A stretch of DNA of 64,000 nt from Lingula anatina (GCF_001039355.2 NW_019775402.1:727984-791983), one strand, 5' to 3'. Counted from the first letter of the stretch, positions 33,637-44,722 are shown. Made by a program: numbers and translations. The notes: generated by a model from the sequence alone, not told the origin.

Positions 33637-33954
33637 CTAAGAGATATAGACAGAATTAAAAATGTGGGTCTTTAAAAGAGATTTAAAATGGCCAACGTCT
33701 TCTCTTTTTCTAATAAAATTTGGTAGGGCATGCCACACTTTTGCGGCGTAGATTATAAAAGCACGATTTCCATAACTTTTGAGGCACCCCTTCTCTAAAA
33801 CAGAATGTTCTAAAATAAAGTCATTCTCAGTATTAAAACGTGTGGACCGGCGTGGTAAGTAAAAACAGATAAGATCAGATAAATATAATGGTCTTTGTGA
33901 ATGGATTGCCTTAAAAATACTACAAAGTACTTTAAAATCAATCCTCTGCTTCAC
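33637..33954 (-). pseudogene. LINE ORF2 C-terminal region
   Basis: It reads RIDFKVLCSIFKAIHSQRPL, YLSDLICFYLPRRSTRFNTE, GNRAFIIYAAKVWHALPNFI and FKSLLKTHIF. This is the usual tail of L2/CR1/Rex reverse transcriptase proteins (A-P-x-Y-L-x-D-L...R-x-x-R...G-x-R-A-F...A-x-x-x-W-N-x-L-P...F-K-x-x-L-K-T-x-L-F). Confidence 0.85.
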
Positions 33955-34169
33955 AGGCAGCCAGTGTAATTCTTTCAGAATGGGAGTGACATGGTGTGTA
34001 CTATTGCACTTAATTTGACAAACCAGTCTTGCAGCTGAGATTTGAATAACTTGTAACTTTTAATCTGATAGTCACAAATACCAAAGAGGAGACTATTGCA
34101 GTAATCTAATCTTGATGAAATCAAGTATGAAATCAAGTAAATACATGTACTAATTTTTCAGTGGTTTTG

Positions 34170-34736
34170 TTATCTAACACTTTCCTTATTTTTCCAATGC
34201 GCATAAGATGCTGATTTACGCACTTCAGATACACGCTTCCCTACAGTACCATTTTCAACGAGGGTAACTCCCAGGTCTTTTACAGAACTAGATGGTTTTA
34301 TAGGAACATCTGCTATGCAAATGTTGGCATTTGCTGCATTTTTCCTATTTGCATTGAAACTTGATGTAAACCATATCGACTCGGTCTTACTATCATTTAA
34401 AGCCAAAATGTTCACTTTCATCCCTTCTCGAATCTCTGCAAGACAAGTCTCCATAGAAGTGAGTGCTGCAGACTGGCTGCTCTTGCATGTAATATATACT
34501 TGTGTGTCATCTGCAAAAATAACAGTGTTCAAACCATGCTTTAGTATGATATATTCTACAGGTAACATGTATAGTGAGAATAGGATCGGACCTAACACAG
34601 ACCCTTGTAGGACACCATACTCCAAGTTAACTGGCTGAGATAAAACCGACTCTATTGAAACCCTTTGTGTTCTGTTTTTCAGGTATGAGGTAAACCAACT
34701 AAGTGCAAGTCCATTCACTCTAAGGCGATGCTGCAA
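34170..34736 (-). pseudogene. LINE reverse transcriptase core
   Basis: The translation has WFTSYLKNRTQRVSIESVLS, then YGVLQGSVLGPILFSLYM and TVIFADDTQVYITC. The G-V-L-Q-G-S-V-L-G-P-x-L-F box and F-A-D-D catalytic box are the hallmarks of non-LTR retrotransposon reverse transcriptases. The N-terminal RT part lies at 35124-35846 in broken frames (QDRCASQGGEAQLSNLLSVS, AKDQEAQWCNSKL-like linker). It is broken by frameshifts. Confidence 0.9.
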
Positions 34737-35878
34737 ACAGTGAAGAAGAATATTATGATCTATGGTATAAAAGCTGCTGAAAGGTCTAGAAGAACTAAAA
34801 TGACATCTCTTTGTTTATCCAGGGCAAGCATTATGGCGTTGTGGACTCGAAGTAGAGCTGCCTCAGTGCTGTGGCCTTCTCTATAGGCAGACTGAAATTT
34901 CCCAAATAGTTTATTTTTTTAGCTTAGTTGGGAACATGCCATTTTTTCAAGAAATTTACCTAAAAATGGTAGATTTGATATTGGTCTATAGTTTTTCAGG
35001 ACATTTTTACACAGCCCTTGCTTTTAAAGTAATGGTCTAACAATTGCAGTTTTGCAGTTTGATGGAAAGATACCTGTTGAGAAAGACAGATTTACTAATC
35101 TCAGGATAACTGGAGATAACACATTAATACACTGTACACTCTTTCACTATATATGTTGGCATGGGATCCAGAGCAAAAAACTTAGAATTCATCCCCTTTA
35201 TAACAGAGATAATCTCTTTCTCTGAGACCGATAGTAAATTACTCAGTTGGGCCTCACCACCCTGACTGGCACACCTGTCTTGAAATTCACTAGGTAATGG
35301 ATCTGATTCTGAGGATCCTGTAATAGAATTTTGAGTTAAGTCCGAATATCCTTGATCCGGTTTGTGAAGAAATCTGCAAAAAAACTTGAGAAAGTGTTGA
35401 CATCTCCATGTCAGGAAGCACACTTAGCTGGCTTGACCTAGATTCTGAAATCTTGTCCACAATCCTAAAGAGTTCCATTTGATCAACACTTTTAATACAG
35501 GTCCTATGGAAATCAGTTTTTTGCTTTTCAAGGAAGGTGTGATAGTTAGCTCTGGCAGTTCTAAATAATTCCCGGTGTATTTCCAATTTTGAATTGCACC
35601 ACTGAGCTTCCTGATCTTTTCCTCTCTTCACACCACATTGACTCTGGTCTGCATTGGTGCAATATCTTCCATGATCTTGGATATAGACGTATTATACAGA
35701 TCTACTAAAGTACTTGGATCTGTGGTCTGTTCCGCATCCTCAAAAACATGTTTAAACGCATCATTAAGGATTACTGGATCAAGTTTTGATATATCTCTAC
35801 GTTGGATGACTCTTTTTGAAAGTTCCGGGCGTACAAGGTCTGCCAAAAAGTGGATTGCAGCGTGGTTTGAAGGAAACT

Positions 35879-36682
35879 TTAAAGGCAGGAGTCGGTGTGA
35901 GTCAGCACTAAACCTGGGATATGACCCTTTGAGTGGTTGGCTGTTCTGATGTGTTGAGTCAAACCCATTGATTCAATCAGGTCCTTAAACCTCCTAACAT
36001 CGCTGCATATCTCGTTATCCATGTGGATATTAAAATCTCCAGCTTTTACCAGGCGACCCAGATCACCTTCTAAAAGCTTGGAAAATTCGTCTACGATGCT
36101 AGATACTGTGTACTTGTGCTTCTTTAAGTAGGGTGGACGGTATATCAGAATCAAATGCAGCATATCTCTCCGGGTGGAAACATTCACATCAAGGAATTCA
36201 AAAGATTTAAACTCTGACGCCTTGTTTTTTACAACTTTCATTTTGGACCGTGTCATAATGGCAATGCCACCACCTTTCCGGTGATTCCTAGGTGAGTGCT
36301 GAATTGTATAGCCACTGAACAAGGAGTTAAGTCAGCATCAAAGAAATTGCAGTTTTTACTTTTTATTTTACTGTTATTAAATATCTGCATTATGCTGGTT
36401 TATAGAGTCACACAAATGGGGCACCTTGTCAATCATGAATACGGCATTCCAAAGAGAGGTTTTGAAGTTATTTTCCAGATGATATGAAGATACACATTTT
36501 AAGGTACACAAAGTTTTTGGTCTCTTCTCTTTGAAAGTTCTCACTACCCTGTTAAATTTGTTGATAATGACAGGTAATTGTCTCTGTTTATCACTGCCTG
36601 CCCTGCAGCCCCTTTGTGTTGGTAATACAGGGCTTATACCACTTGTTCTTATTGTTCTGAAAAGCCCCCTGGGCAATACCAC
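35879..36682 (-). pseudogene. LINE apurinic-like endonuclease region
   Basis: In two frames, KCVSSYHLENNFKTSLWNAV (36377-36682) is followed by HRKGGGIAIMTRSKMKVVKN, LHLILIYRPPYLKKHKYTVS, VKAGDFNIHMDN and HSKGHIPGLVLT. G-G-G-I-A-[I/V], [I/V]-Y-R-P-P and G-D-F-N-[I/F]-H are the endonuclease motifs of CR1/L2 LINEs. The catalytic TETW part is lost at the frame break near 36375. Confidence 0.85.
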
Positions 36683-36759
36683 ATAACTGGCCGTTACTTT
36701 CCAACCAATTTCCTACAAATGAAAGCATTTACGGAGCTCTTTTTAAAACATTTTACCAG

Positions 36760-37060
36760 ATCCAGCATCAATAACAGCAATCGACATTAAACCTGGCATT
36801 AATAGAATCAGGTTAAAATGGAAAAAGCCCGAAGGCAAAGTTGATGGATGTCAGTGAAAATTAAATGGCCCTAAAGATCCACAAGAGGGAAAGATGTACC
36901 CTATTGGAGATAAAGAAGAGGCAGAAATAGCTCAGCTTACACCAGGAACAATTTACCTTAATTGTCAGGCTATTTACCATGCGAAATGACCAGAGAAGCA
37001 AGCTTTATAGTTTCAAGTACTCAAAAGTTAAGTGTCAGCTCTTTGTTCATCCTGAACATT
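36760..37060 (+). pseudogene. Decayed duplicate of an FN3 exon
   Basis: After a TTTTACCAG acceptor it reads ITAIDIKPGINRIRLKWKKP, a stop TGA at 36855, then, in the same frame, GTIYLNCQAIYHAK and another stop. It is a copy of the FN3 exon at 45635 with which it shares both flanks; the LINE at 33458 sits just upstream in what was its intron. The duplicate still shows the LTPGTIY turn of FN3, which the other copy has lost by deletion. Confidence 0.75.
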
Positions 37061-37190
37061 ACAAATGAAAGAGTGTGCTACCTGTTCTATAATCTGGCAA
37101 AACAAGGAAACGTACATTTTTGCTCATCTTTGAAATATTATAGCATGGGTATTTTAATACTTAAAAGTGTTAGAACTTTGGGGTAAAATG

Positions 37191-37425
37191 CAGTGGCGGA
37201 TTTAGACGGGGTGTCAGGGGCGTCCTGATCCTGACCCCCCCCCCCCCTCCCTTTTGGTTTCTGGGAAAAAAGTCACACCAAGATTCCCCTCTTGACATTT
37301 GCATTTTGTAGAGCGGAATCATAGTTCTAAACTGCAGAAAATGGCACTGTTTGCCTTCCAAAACAACTAACCCCACACCAAGGGGGTAAGGGTCGGCCTT
37401 GTATCCGAGGCCTGTCATTCTTGAA
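37191..37425 (+). mobile_element. hAT-like MITE, right end missing
   Basis: CAGTGGCGGATTTAGACGGG begins the element. The body matches 46011-46240 (CACACCAAG, TTGCCTTCCAAAA, CCAAGGGGGTAAGGGTCG). It was duplicated together with the FN3 exon. The right CCTGGATCCGCCC end is absent. Confidence 0.6.
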
Positions 37426-38017
37426 ATACCCTGAGTGTCAGAGCAACGTAAAAGCTTGCTTGCTAAATATACCTTGTGGTGGAGTCGCTTTTACTAACTC
37501 TGAAGACCAGTGGCCATGAAAATTTTCCATCAATCAAATAGAACTGCTCCGCAGTGAAAATGCAGTTGAATGTCAACAGACCAAAATAAAACGTAAAACA
37601 AATTTAATTCTGCTTTATTTAATTTTATTTGCTGTATTTAAGATGTAAAGTGAAAAAATAAATAATATTCTTCGGAAAGAAAAGATATATCCAATGTTTT
37701 TGTATTTTTTGCTTATCAAAGAACATTTAGTCCTGAGATATACACGTGCACAATACATGTGCTTGCCGTGTGCCAAATTTGACAGCTGCACTGTATGCCC
37801 GATACCACTAGGCCTATAAGGGCTGCGCAATGGCTACACGAAAATAAGTTTTTACAGCAGAATGTTGCTTGTATTGTGGCACTGACCTTCGACTGCAAGA
37901 TATTTTCAATTCAAACTTCTAACTCCGCGTCAGGCACTTTAATTGCTTCTTGACTCGCCTGCACGAGGCTTCAGCGCAAGGCGGGAAAATGCAGCTCCAG
38001 GCGGTCAAACCTCACCC
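37426..38017. other. Non-coding stretch with a dispersed repeat
   Basis: The part 37850-38015 is an inverse relative of 8330-8480 (CACTGACCTTCGACTGCAA). Nothing else is recognised in this stretch. Confidence 0.4.
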
Positions 38018-38298
38018 TGAGCTTCAGAGCTAACTTGACACTAACCTTTTCACTGTAGCCTCCATCGTGTCAAGTAACCTCTGACGAAAATAGTTTGACC
38101 TAGTTTATATAAGCCAATCGAATCCATGTTTCAAAATTTTTCACCAAAGTTTGGTGAAAACGCTGATTGGTTGATCGTCAATCGGCAATCCTCGGCTGAT
38201 TCCGCAAGCTCCATACTAACAACATAGTTATTGTCGAGTGCGGAGACACCCGAGTAGTTCCGAGTGCATAACCGTACACAAAGAAAGCATGGAGTATA

Positions 38299-38445
38299 TC
38301 GGAATTGAAACCAGAGCAGTTTGATGCCCTGCATCATTATCTACTGAGGGATGATGTATTTTGCGTGCTGCCCACAGGTTACGGCAAGTCCCTGATATTC
38401 AGCCTTATTTTTGATTGGTCCGGATTTGAACAAAGCGCGCTTTGA
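38299..38445 (+). pseudogene. RecQ-like helicase fragment, copy 1
   Basis: It reads SELKPEQFDALHHYLLRDDV then FCVLPTGYGKSLIFSLIFDW and stops at 38443. L-K-P-x-Q-x-x-A-[I/L] followed by D-V-x-x-V-L-P-T-G-x-G-K-S-L-x-[F/Y] is the Q-motif region and Walker A motif of RecQ family DNA helicases. Only about 48 codons are present, with no motif II or later, so this is an exon remnant or a fragment carried by the surrounding element. Confidence 0.65.
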
Positions 38446-38569
38446 CTCGTTCGCGTTCAATGGCTAGATCGTTCAATGAGTCATTNCGTACACAAAGAAA
38501 GCAAGGCGAGTGACTACGAAAAAGAATGTGTTAAGTTATCTCTTGATTCTTTGCAAAATATGAGTAAAT

Positions 38570-38723
38570 CGGAATTGAAACCATAGGGTCTAGCAGTTTG
38601 AGGCCCTGCATCATTATCTACTGAGAGACGATGTTATTTGCGTGCTGCCCACAGGTTACGGCAAGTCCCTGATATTCAGCCTTATCTTTGATTGGTTCGG
38701 ATTTGAACAAAGCGCGCTTTGAC
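38570..38723 (+). pseudogene. RecQ-like helicase fragment, copy 2
   Basis: It is almost the same sequence as 38299-38445 but with an 8-base insertion (TAGGGTCT after AAACCA) that breaks the frame. Walker A LPTGYGKSLIFSL is kept. The copies are joined through a single N, so they may be two alleles laid side by side by the assembler rather than a real tandem duplication. Confidence 0.6.
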
Positions 38724-38950
38724 TCGTTCGCGTTCATTGGCTAGATCGTTTAATGAGTCATTGAGTGCGGGCTTTTAAATTTGATTGGCGGGCGGCGGAG
38801 GCAATCGTATCTGGTCAGAGGTTACTTGACACGATGAAGATAGGCTATAGTGAAGAGGTTAGTGTCAAGTTATCTCTGAAGCTCAGGGTGCTGATTGGTG
38901 GAGAGTGGGGCGGCCACAAAACACAGTGCAGAGCATGAGGTTCGTCTTGT

Positions 38951-39180
38951 AAGGCTCTGTTCAAAACCAAGTTCATACACGGACTAACTGCGGATCAAAT
39001 ATGGCGCGCACTTGAAAATATGCAGCAAAATCCCCTAATGAATCCCCCTTCTCCCACTTGCACCGTCCCTGCAGGTCAGAGCAATTAGCTGTACATGTAA
39101 ATTTCAGCAAGTGGATCGCGCCATATTTGATCCGAGGCTCAATTAGTCCGGTGACCAATTTAGTTGTGAGCAGAACCTTA
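38951..39180. mobile_element. MITE with TAAGGCTCTG ends
   Basis: AAGGCTCTGTTCAAAACCAA (38951) pairs with TTGTGAGCAGAACCTTA at the right, and inner GGATCAAATATGGCGCG (38992) with CGCGCCATATTTGATCC (about 39118). TA borders the element on both sides, as in Tc1/mariner-type MITEs. Confidence 0.65.
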
Positions 39181-40890
39181 GATATCTTTTAATGCAAAAT
39201 CCATTGTACATAAGAACGTATAGGTCAAGCAGGAGGTCCTTGCATTTCAGTGAACACTGGGAACTCAACGGGAACCGACTGGGTGATGACATTACTCTTT
39301 TGTATGCAAAATCCAACACTGTACAGTACAGTAGTGTGCTCAAAGTACTAGTAGCCAGATAAATGTCTGTGAATATATAGGACTGACCTTAACTCTGTGG
39401 ACCTGTGATACCTCTCCACTACAATGTATCAGAGTACATCCCTCAGTTTCATTCCAGCATCTGCTTATATTCTAGATATTGGAATAGCAGCGCATGCTGG
39501 TATATAGGCAGTGGGGTTTTCAGTGTTCTGTGAAACTTTGTCTGAGTACGAGTCAATTAAGCGGTAATTTTAATTCTGCGCTAAAGTAAACTTAAGCCTT
39601 TGCCCAGAATAGAAGTTATCGTACCAGCAGGATCTATCTATCTCATCGGGGATTCACGCTTAAGGCGCAGTCAATGTAATTAGATTAATTGTCTGGTCTA
39701 ACTCACACCCGTTTGCAGTATTATAGTCGAAATGAGTAAAACGTTTTGATGTTGATTGTATCTTTTAAATAAAAGGAAAATATGAGCGAGTAGCTACTAT
39801 ACAGATTTGTTTCTAAAACCCTAAAAACGTTTCGTTTATATCAGGTATAAGTCAAAGTAATGGCTTGTCTGACAAGAAGTTTATTTACCGTGGGTTAAAA
39901 TCAGATATTTCAATTATTTCAGGTACCGCACAGCTTTCAAATGACAGTTTTCTCCTCCATCTGGTTTTGGCGCTCGTTGTGACAAAAGACTTGGTGCTAT
40001 GAACTACGGGATATCACGTTTCTATAGTAACAGGGAATGCAGCACGGAGCAGTGGCGTTCGTTCGAGTGCGGAAATGTGGCGAACATTAAACTTGAATAA
40101 TAGCGTGACGATTATTTGTTACATTCTACAGTTATATATTGTTACATAGCTTGTAAAAAACACGCAATTTTAATATTTATTTTCAAAATAAGAGTTTATG
40201 TATGAAATAAAATAATCACTACGCTATTTACAAACCATTTCTTTTTAGCGCTGTGAACGTACTCTCACTTTTAGCGAATTGAACGGGACGAGGTTGGGCG
40301 GGCTAGCATAAGGGGTAAAGGTGGGGTCTCATCTAATTATTCTGTCATTTTACTTTGACCAGGTTTTCTTTCACGAATATATAAAGAGTTTTTGAAAATT
40401 CAGGTGTTCAGGACGTTCCTGTCTGAGCGCTTAAAAATACAGCCCTAAATGGCGCATGCGCAGCACTACTTATCACAGCAAATCGATAGCCTCCTGCGCA
40501 ACCAGTGTCTTAGCCAGGAGAAATTAATTCAACTCCAATTCATTTAATCCAAACTCGTTGAAATATATTTTATGAAGAGTTGCTTTCAGACACATACTGG
40601 TGCCCGCTATTTCACACTCACGTGCCCCACGCCTTGATTTATCACGTGGATCACGTACACAGCACACGTCCCTAGCTGTGTCAAGTACAAGTACAACAGC
40701 AACCACAGAAAGGTGCTATTGTCAAAACGCGTAATGTCAATACCCCTGCATGCTTTTCATTCAAACGATTCAATTGAATAAGTTCACTTTGGGTCAACCT
40801 AGCAATACCGTGTTATTATAAGGCAAATATCGATCGAAATCAGCAAAGTTTGAAATGCTAGTAATGAACAGATAAGTGTTTATGACATAA
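39181..40890. other. Non-coding stretch
   Basis: No gene, TIR element or tandem repeat is recognised. A few CpG-containing segments (39960-40080, 40430-40500, 40600-40700) stand out from the AT-rich background. Confidence 0.4.
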
Positions 40891-41255
40891 GGGCTTGATG
40901 CTAAGATAGAAATAGCACATATTACTGGTTCAAAGAAATCAATTTTGGAAATTTACAAGGAGGATGCGAAACTGAAAATATTTTATGACGCAGCACTTTT
41001 TATGTCAATAACATCACCTGACGATTTTCGACGGGCGCCATTTTATACACCTTACCTGGGCAAAATTTTGACGGAATTCAAGGACAAACGTCATTTTCAA
41101 GACTTAATGGAAAATATGACTTGACTTTAGCATGTGAACTGTACTTGGAAGCCCGCAAACTTTGGTTTTATCTGCGGAGTGGAGACGAACTTGCCTTGAT
41201 GAAGTTTTTTCGAGAATTGGGTGTGAAATCGGCAGCTGGCCGCTCGCACTTTTAA
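40891..41255 (+). pseudogene. Unrecognised frameshifted coding remnant
   Basis: A 77-codon open frame reads KIEIAHITGSKKSILEIYKE, IFYDAALFMSITSPDDFRRA and ILTEFKDKRHFQDLMENMT before a stop at 41122. With a one-base shift at 41121 it continues LACELYLEARKLWFYLRSGD then ELALMKFFRELGVKSAAGRS to a stop at 41253. Amino acid use is typical of real protein. I do not recognise the family. It may be an exon of a host gene or a transposon protein with one indel. Confidence 0.45.
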
Positions 41256-41617
41256 AGGTATAGTATGAGGCTTATACCTTATATCTAAGATGAGACTTAC
41301 TAATGCATCTATTTATAACTATTTTCAAAGATAACCTATTTTTTCATCTAACAAAACATTGTAAGTTTCAATTTATTTGAAGCCAACGAAGAAAAGCAGG
41401 TCCTACATATACTCAGTACCTTGGCTCAAAAAATTAAGATTCTTTTCTAGTAATCTTTTCCCACCTTTAACACTATCTGTAAGTAAATTATTTATGTTGT
41501 AATAATTATAACTCTTTTGTATCTCCGACCCAACAGAACTAGACAACACGTTTTTATGTACAGACACAGATGTGTCTGTACATATAGCCATCATCTGCGT
41601 CTGTCGTCGCCGTCGTN

Positions 41618-41810
41618 CTCAGGGTGACAAACCTGTGACGTACGAGACTTATGACTTCCAAATATGGATCCAGCGGACACAGCTGTGACGTGTGACTTCC
41701 AAATATGGAAGCGCCCCAGGCAGAATTTTGAAGAAGAACGCCCCCGAGTTGCCGCTGTTCGCTAGAGCCTGGTATTGCTACTATGGGTTATATATGAAAT
41801 TAAGATCGAG
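41618..41810. repeat. Dispersed repeat, inverse of 8160-8330
   Basis: GACTTCCAAATATGGAAGCG and GGCAGAATTTTGAAG match the module at 8160 in inverse order. The left edge is at a single N (41617), so the repeat may be cut by an assembly join. Confidence 0.55.
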
Positions 41811-42180
41811 CTGGCAATACCGGAATATAGAACCTAGGGTAGAAAAAAATGGACCCCGCCTCCTTTAAGGCCGGTGATAGGGTTAAATACGCTTAAAATC
41901 ATGTTTTTTGAGTTTTTTGTGTGTTTATATTAATCAAAAAGTATCTAACGTTGGATGTAATAATTTTTATGAATTTGCATCGCAAAATGTGTCTTTTGAT
42001 GAGTTTTTCAACCGGCACGCGCCTCAGTCAGGCTGACAACTAAGCCACGCCTCTGTTACTAAGGGCCGTTGCCATGAGGGGGTCGGAGCACAGTTAATGA
42101 GTTATAAGCCGATTACGTGTGCGGTAATAGGTCATAAGTCTTACATCAGCTTAGCAGCGAAGACATCTAGCTAGTAGACT

Positions 42181-42303
42181 ATGGGGAAGAGAAAAGTTCG
42201 TGTTAAAAGTCCATTTCCTGAGGAAAGAAAGAAAATTTTGAAAGAGAGTAGGGCCTATGCGTGGCGGTTGGGGAAAACCGGTCCTATTTGTTCCGACGGA
42301 TGA
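42181..42303 (+). CDS. Short ORF inside the TTAA element
   Basis: An ATG with a purine-rich context starts a 40-codon frame reading MGKRKVRVKSPFPEERKKIL, KESRAYAWRLGKTGPICSDG and a stop. The basic start looks like the N-terminus of a transposon DNA-binding protein. The product is unrecognised; it may be the first exon, or truncated. Confidence 0.3.
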   Translation: MGKRKVRVKSPFPEERKKILKESRAYAWRLGKTGPICSDG

Positions 42304-42556
42304 CTGATTTCTGAATACCTAATAACAGGGCAAAAGAGTTAATCGAATCGTCTAAATTAATTGACAAATGAAAGAAAAATCGATAAATTAAAAAAAACGC
42401 TAAAAAGGATACTTTTAGCCTAGCTAATTTTTGCAATATATATCGGCGAGCGTATCTGCGACACGTTACGAAACCGGAAATGATTGTTGATCGCCGTTTG
42501 CAAAAGGTAAATCTAATGTTGACAAAATAAAATTTTATTCTCCAAGATATGATATC

Positions 42557-42817
42557 ATGGAGCTTGAGAGACACGCGAAAATTTGTGATGTGAATGGCCA
42601 AACGAGAGAAATCCAAGCAAGGGTTGACAGCATGGTTAAAACAATAAAAATAAAAACGCATGTTAGCGGCATTGCATTTTGCGATGTTTGGAGAAAAACA
42701 ATTTCAAAATCACTGAGCAAGCGGGAAGAAAGATTTCAAAATGTATCCAAAAATGAAAATCACAAAAAGACCCCGAGAATAGTCAAGACTAGCAGGAAAA
42801 AAGCAAATAGGGTCTAA
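42557..42817 (+). CDS. Lysine-rich ORF inside the TTAA element
   Basis: An 86-codon frame includes ELERHAKICDVNGQTREIQA, RVDSMVKTIKIKTHVSGIAF and CDVWRKTISKSLSKREERFQ, then ends in a strongly basic tail (KTPRIVKTSRKKANRV). A helical first half and basic tail could be part of the element's former protein. The family is unrecognised. Confidence 0.35.
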   Translation: MELERHAKICDVNGQTREIQARVDSMVKTIKIKTHVSGIAFCDVWRKTISKSLSKREERFQNVSKNENHKKTPRIVKTSRKKANRV

Positions 42818-44155
42818 GTGTCATGTGTGTAAAAATAAAATATTTATTCAAAAGTCTTCTCTCAGCCACTTTTATCGCTGATTCTTGTGCAGCTGAGCGT
42901 CTCCCCTTTATCTTAGCTGGCATTTTGAGAAACACCGCTATGAAGTAATCACTGGATTTTTCCGTTGATCTGACGATTACCAAGTGTCGTGCAAAATAAT
43001 CCTGCAGCGTTACCCGTCAAAAAACTCGTATTAACACAAGTGACGGACACTTGCTCTCGACACAGATTTATCTGATCACTTTGCCGATAACAAAGAAGGA
43101 ATCTCTCAGGTAAAATTACCCGATTGCCGAGGAAGAGCCATTGAAACGTTCAAATGCAACTTCACACCTCTTAATTGCGGTTAAACGTAACCGCCTTTGT
43201 TAGCGCTTCCTTCTACATATCCTTGACACCCTACGGGGCATCACTAGGCTAGGGCCCTCTCCAGAGCTGTCAATCAAAATGGCGGCACGCTTACATGCCT
43301 AACGAGTGGTCGGAAAATGAAACAAAAGCACGATTTTCTGCCCCTTCAAAACACCCAAACAAAATATTTTTAGATGACAATATTTTTAGATGGCAATGAT
43401 TCCATCTGATCGTATAACCGATAACAGGTAAATTTGCCAGCTAAGCACTTGACTAATAAGCCCTGTTAACCAACCTGTGAACGTTTTTGGCTGTTTTAAC
43501 AGCTTTCTATATTGACGAGATAAGTGAATCGCTGCCAAGTATATCTCACTATCTGAGCAACCGATCGTTACAAAAGTTGCACCTATTGTTGTTAGGAATG
43601 TGGACTACAGCATGATATCAGGGATTTAAGAGAAAATTGTTTGTTTGAAAGTTATCGCCTTTTGAAGTGAATAACCCATTGAAATATGGGCTGATTTAAC
43701 GTAAAAGATGATAAAATCAAAAGTAAATAGTTTAAGACAATTCCCTGGTACCCTGCTGTAGTGCTTTCACCCAGCTTTATGAGGCTTTTTGAATCACTTG
43801 AATAGCTGTCTTGGTTATAGAGAAAATCCCAATACCGAAAACGGCATTTTTCCCCTCAAATTGGCGCCAGAGCGTCATCCGTTGGACACTGTACTTAATC
43901 CCCGTCTTTAATTGGCCTTTTGGGAAGTTTGTTTTAATTTTTTATAAAAACTTATAAGCCCAGGGCTTTTTTTTCTATGACTTTGGCCCTTTTACTATCA
44001 CCGGCCTTAAATCATCCTGGATCCGCCCCTGCAATGAAGGTTATGCACCGTTTATACACATCAGAATACATCCACATTCGCTCCGGTCTTCACGGTATAT
44101 GTATTTATAATTTCTGAACTGACACGGCGTATTTTTATTTCATTTTTTATATCAG

Positions 44156-44419
44156 AGCCAGCAAAATGTGAGCCAAAATACCAAAACAGAGGCACCAATC
44201 ATCTGACAATCAAGTGGGAATCGGCAACAGGCGAGGTTCAGACCTATGGGGTAGACTTAATTGTGAAAGACGAAATTGTCCGATCTAAAAACAATCTTCG
44301 GGATAGCAGCACAGAAGTCACATTTGATGAACTACTTCCAGGAACTGAGTATGATGTGATAATTCACACTGTAACAGATAGTGCAGACACACAAAGTTAT
44401 CCTCTGCGAGTTTGTGCAG
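44156..44419 (+). CDS. Fibronectin type III exon A
   Basis: An ATATCAG acceptor and a G|GTATTT donor border 264 nt in phase 1-1. It reads KCEPKYQNRGTNHLTIKWES, ATGEVQTYGVDLIVKDEIVR, EVTFDELLPGTEYDVIIHTV. The conserved Trp (IKW), the L-x-P-G-T-x-Y turn and alternating strands give a clear FN3 fold. FN3 modules are extracellular or scaffold spacers that bind ligands or hold a receptor stalk. Confidence 0.8.
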
Positions 44420-44722
44420 GTATTTTTATTTAATGTTATTTCATGCATCCTATTAAAATAACTACTATCTTTGGTCACTAGCTGATGTAAAGGTGGTTCG
44501 GGTTAGTAAGCTGTACTGGTCAAAACATTTTGAATGTTACTAATGAGACTAAACTTTATAAACACTAGATAATCGTTATAAATTTTGTGTGAGCGTTAGT
44601 TTCTATGTAGTGCACACGGTTCTCAGATATAGATAGAAAATGGAACAACTACATAAGGTGCCAAGGAACACAAAACCAACACGAATCTGTTTGCTTTAAA
44701 ATGACATATCAATTCTCTTAAG

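Larger units (their letters stand above)
33458..36718 (-). mobile_element. CR1/L2-like LINE, 3.26 kb, with 6-bp target duplication
   Basis: The uninterrupted relative of the insertion site, at 45576-45612, reads GATACATGTATGAAAGCATT. Here it is split, with ATGAAA repeated at 33452-33457 and 36719-36724. On the minus strand the element has endonuclease, reverse transcriptase and C-terminal regions and ends in a TTATTATTATTA tail at 33466-33480, as L2/CR1 elements do. Several frameshifts and stops show that it is inactive. It is probably 5'-truncated, as no ORF1 is seen. Confidence 0.85.
38018..38895. mobile_element. TIR element carrying helicase fragments
   Basis: CACCCTGAGCTTCAGAGCTA at the left and a matching TATCTCTGAAGCTCAGGGTG at 38871 are inverse copies; the match extends at least 70 bp through AACTTGACACTAACC and GTGTCAAGTAACCTCTGA. 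Inside, two copies of a RecQ-like helicase fragment flank a single N at 38486. Sequence 38180-38265 resembles, inverted, the inner right end of the hAT element (18835-18925). The class is unknown. Confidence 0.5.
41869..44006. mobile_element. TTAA-target DNA transposon, 2.1 kb
   Basis: GGCCGGTGATAG (41869) and CTATCACCGGCC (43995) are perfect 12-bp inverse ends, each flanked by TTAA (41865-41868 and 44007-44010). The TTAA duplication points to the piggyBac or Kolobok groups; the GG start fits Kolobok better. It split a hAT-like MITE: TGGACCCC...TTAA on the left rejoins TTAAATCATCCTGGATCCGC on the right, as in the uncut relative at 46245-46280. Short coding remnants lie inside. Confidence 0.75.

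Noticed and set aside
34315-34638. 107-codon plus-strand frame
   Set aside because: It is the antisense shadow of the LINE reverse transcriptase on the minus strand.
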